64,000 nucleotides of DNA, taken from Oscillospiraceae bacterium (GTDB lineage Bacteria > Bacillota_A > Clostridia > Oscillospirales > Oscillospiraceae). Under the pieces are notes generated by a model. The model ran no database searches, was not told where the DNA came from, and saw nothing but the letters and a program-made list of their open reading frames with translations. The stretch spans positions 30,693 to 94,692 of the forward strand of contig JAFUES010000009.1 of the NCBI GenBank assembly GCA_017470325.1, read 5' to 3'. Positions 63,001 through 64,000 of this stretch are shown here, one piece after another. How positions within the stretch are numbered: position 1 is the first letter of the stretch; every line of letters begins with the position of its first letter. The translations under genes were made by a program, and so were the position numbers.

Positions 63001-63840
63001 TTATTGGGCTTGGAGCAGCCGCGCCACCCGCTCCGCGCAGGCGTCGATATCCAGGATGCCCAGGGGCAGGTCACAGCCCTGCCGGTTCAGGTCATACAGG
63101 AGCTGTGTGGTCTCGGGCACGTCCAGCCCCTCCCGCTGCATCAGCTCCACCTGGGAAAACACGTCCTCCGGGCTGCCGTCGGCCGCGATGGCGCCCTCCG
63201 ACATGATGATCAGCCGGTCCGCGCCGATACACTCCTCCATGTGATGGGTGATCAGCACCACGGTCATGCCTTTTTCCCGGCACAGGCGGGTGATGGTGGA
63301 GACGACCTCCCGCCGTCCCTGGGGATCCAGCATGGCGGTGGGTTCGTCCAGCACCACGATCCGCGGCCGCATGGCGATGACGCCGGCGATGGCCACACGC
63401 TGCTTCTGTCCGCCGGAGAGCAGATGGGGCGCGTGCAGCCGCAGCTCATACATGCCCACCTGCTTGAGGGCCTCGTCCACCCGCCGGCGGATCTCCTCGG
63501 GGGGCACGCCCAGATTCTCCGGGGCGAAGGCCACGTCGTCCTCCACCACATTGGCGACGATCTGGTTGTCCGGGTTCTGGAAGACCATGCCCACCCGGTG
63601 GCGTACCTCCAGCAGATTGTTCTCGTCCGCCGTGTCCAGGCCATCCACCAGCACCCTGCCCTCGGTTGGCGTCAGGATGACGTTCATATGCTTGGCCAGA
63701 GTGGACTTGCCGGAGCCGTTGTGGCCCAGCACCGCCACGAAGCTGCCCTCTTCGATCTCCAGATCGATGCCGGTCAGACTCTCTTTATCGTTGTCCGGAT
63801 AGGTAAAATGTACGTTTTCAAAACGAATGATCGCACTCAC
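63001..63840 (-). CDS. ecfA1: ECF transporter ATPase A1
   Basis: A 279-residue ABC ATPase: Walker A GHNGSGKSTLAKH, Q-loop VFQNPDNQIVANVVEDDVAF (core QNPDNQIVANV), signature LSGGQKQRVAIAG, Walker B IVVLDEPTAMLDP, H-loop ITHHMEE. Translation probably starts at the GTG at 63840 (AAAGGAAACC upstream). The first gene of the ECF unit. Confidence 0.94.
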   Translation of the reverse strand: MSAIIRFENVHFTYPDNDKESLTGIDLEIEEGSFVAVLGHNGSGKSTLAKHMNVILTPTEGRVLVDGLDTADENNLLEVRHRVGMVFQNPDNQIVANVVEDDVAFAPENLGVPPEEIRRRVDEALKQVGMYELRLHAPHLLSGGQKQRVAIAGVIAMRPRIVVLDEPTAMLDPQGRREVVSTITRLCREKGMTVVLITHHMEECIGADRLIIMSEGAIAADGSPEDVFSQVELMQREGLDVPETTQLLYDLNRQGCDLPLGILDIDACAERVARLLQAQ

Positions 63841-64000
63841 AGTGTTGGTTTCCTTTCGAGGCGTGGGTGAAATGTTCAGCTTATGCCGCCTTGCCGCCCT
63901 CCCTCCGAGCGGAGCCCAGCACAGCGGGTCCGCGAGGATAAAGGAAGAAGGAGGGAGCGGAGCGCCGCTTTCGTGACACTTCACGGAAGCAGAGCGCAGC
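63841..64000. other. Upstream region with no gene seen
   Basis: The last 160 bases hold the ecfA1 leader and a GC-rich inverted region (CCCTCCCTCC... GGAGGGAG). No reading frame with a binding site or a recognised RNA was found before the window ends. Confidence 0.5.

Overview
The window looks like a GC-rich Gram-positive gut-type Clostridia chromosome, most like the Oscillospiraceae (inference). The evidence is strong AGGAGG-type ribosome binding sites, an L20-leader infC-rpmI-rplT operon, an ecfA1-ecfA2-ecfT-truA cluster, glycine and ZTP riboswitches, C11 and HTH_26-type proteins, and lipoprotein solute-binding proteins. No prophage, transposase or CRISPR array was seen. Almost all of the DNA is ordinary single-copy chromosome.

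Layout: 1-3091 holds polyphosphate genes (ppk1, cut by the window edge, and a PPK2-type polyphosphate:AMP phosphotransferase). 3379-4839 is a TIR-TM-Sel1 protein. 4994-6970 is a glycine-riboswitch-controlled AGCS symporter whose leader carries a 281-bp element with terminal inverted repeats and many nested stems. 7091-13079 holds DUF362/TetR, a leaderless gluQRS, an anchored protein and a C11 peptidase. 13216-14251 holds a disrupted tRNA-Ser copy, an intact tRNA-Ser(UGA), an HTH protein and a 54-residue protein. 14389-15921 holds a glutaredoxin-like protein and two membrane proteins. 15994-18664 is a VWA/MoxR-ATPase pair. 18860-21833 holds ydjC-lysA-beta-lactamase-like. 21874-26359 holds small-molecule-binding proteins, a lipoprotein M3 peptidase and a CBS-type pyrophosphatase. 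26623-34120 holds malQ, two solute-binding lipoproteins, a PfkB kinase and a PTS IIC protein.

The centre of the window, 34292-48955, is a complete de novo purine operon: purC-purB-purE-purF-purM-purN-purO-purH-purD-purL-guaB. A ZTP riboswitch with a terminator opens it, followed by a short ORF whose stop codon lies inside a second terminator. Its purF lacks the N-terminal glutaminase cysteine. Its last two IMP-forming steps are split between a PurO-type cyclohydrolase and a short AICAR transformylase PurH, and the purO-purH gap folds into three hairpins that hide the purH ribosome binding site.

49026-64000 is mostly housekeeping: DUF3810, a thermonuclease, an unrecognised secreted coiled-coil protein, rplT/rpmI/infC (infC apparently starting at ATC), deoC, an SSB-like tandem-OB protein, a clp-macrodomain-rhomboid-DUF523 cluster, cvpA, truA and the ECF transporter core.
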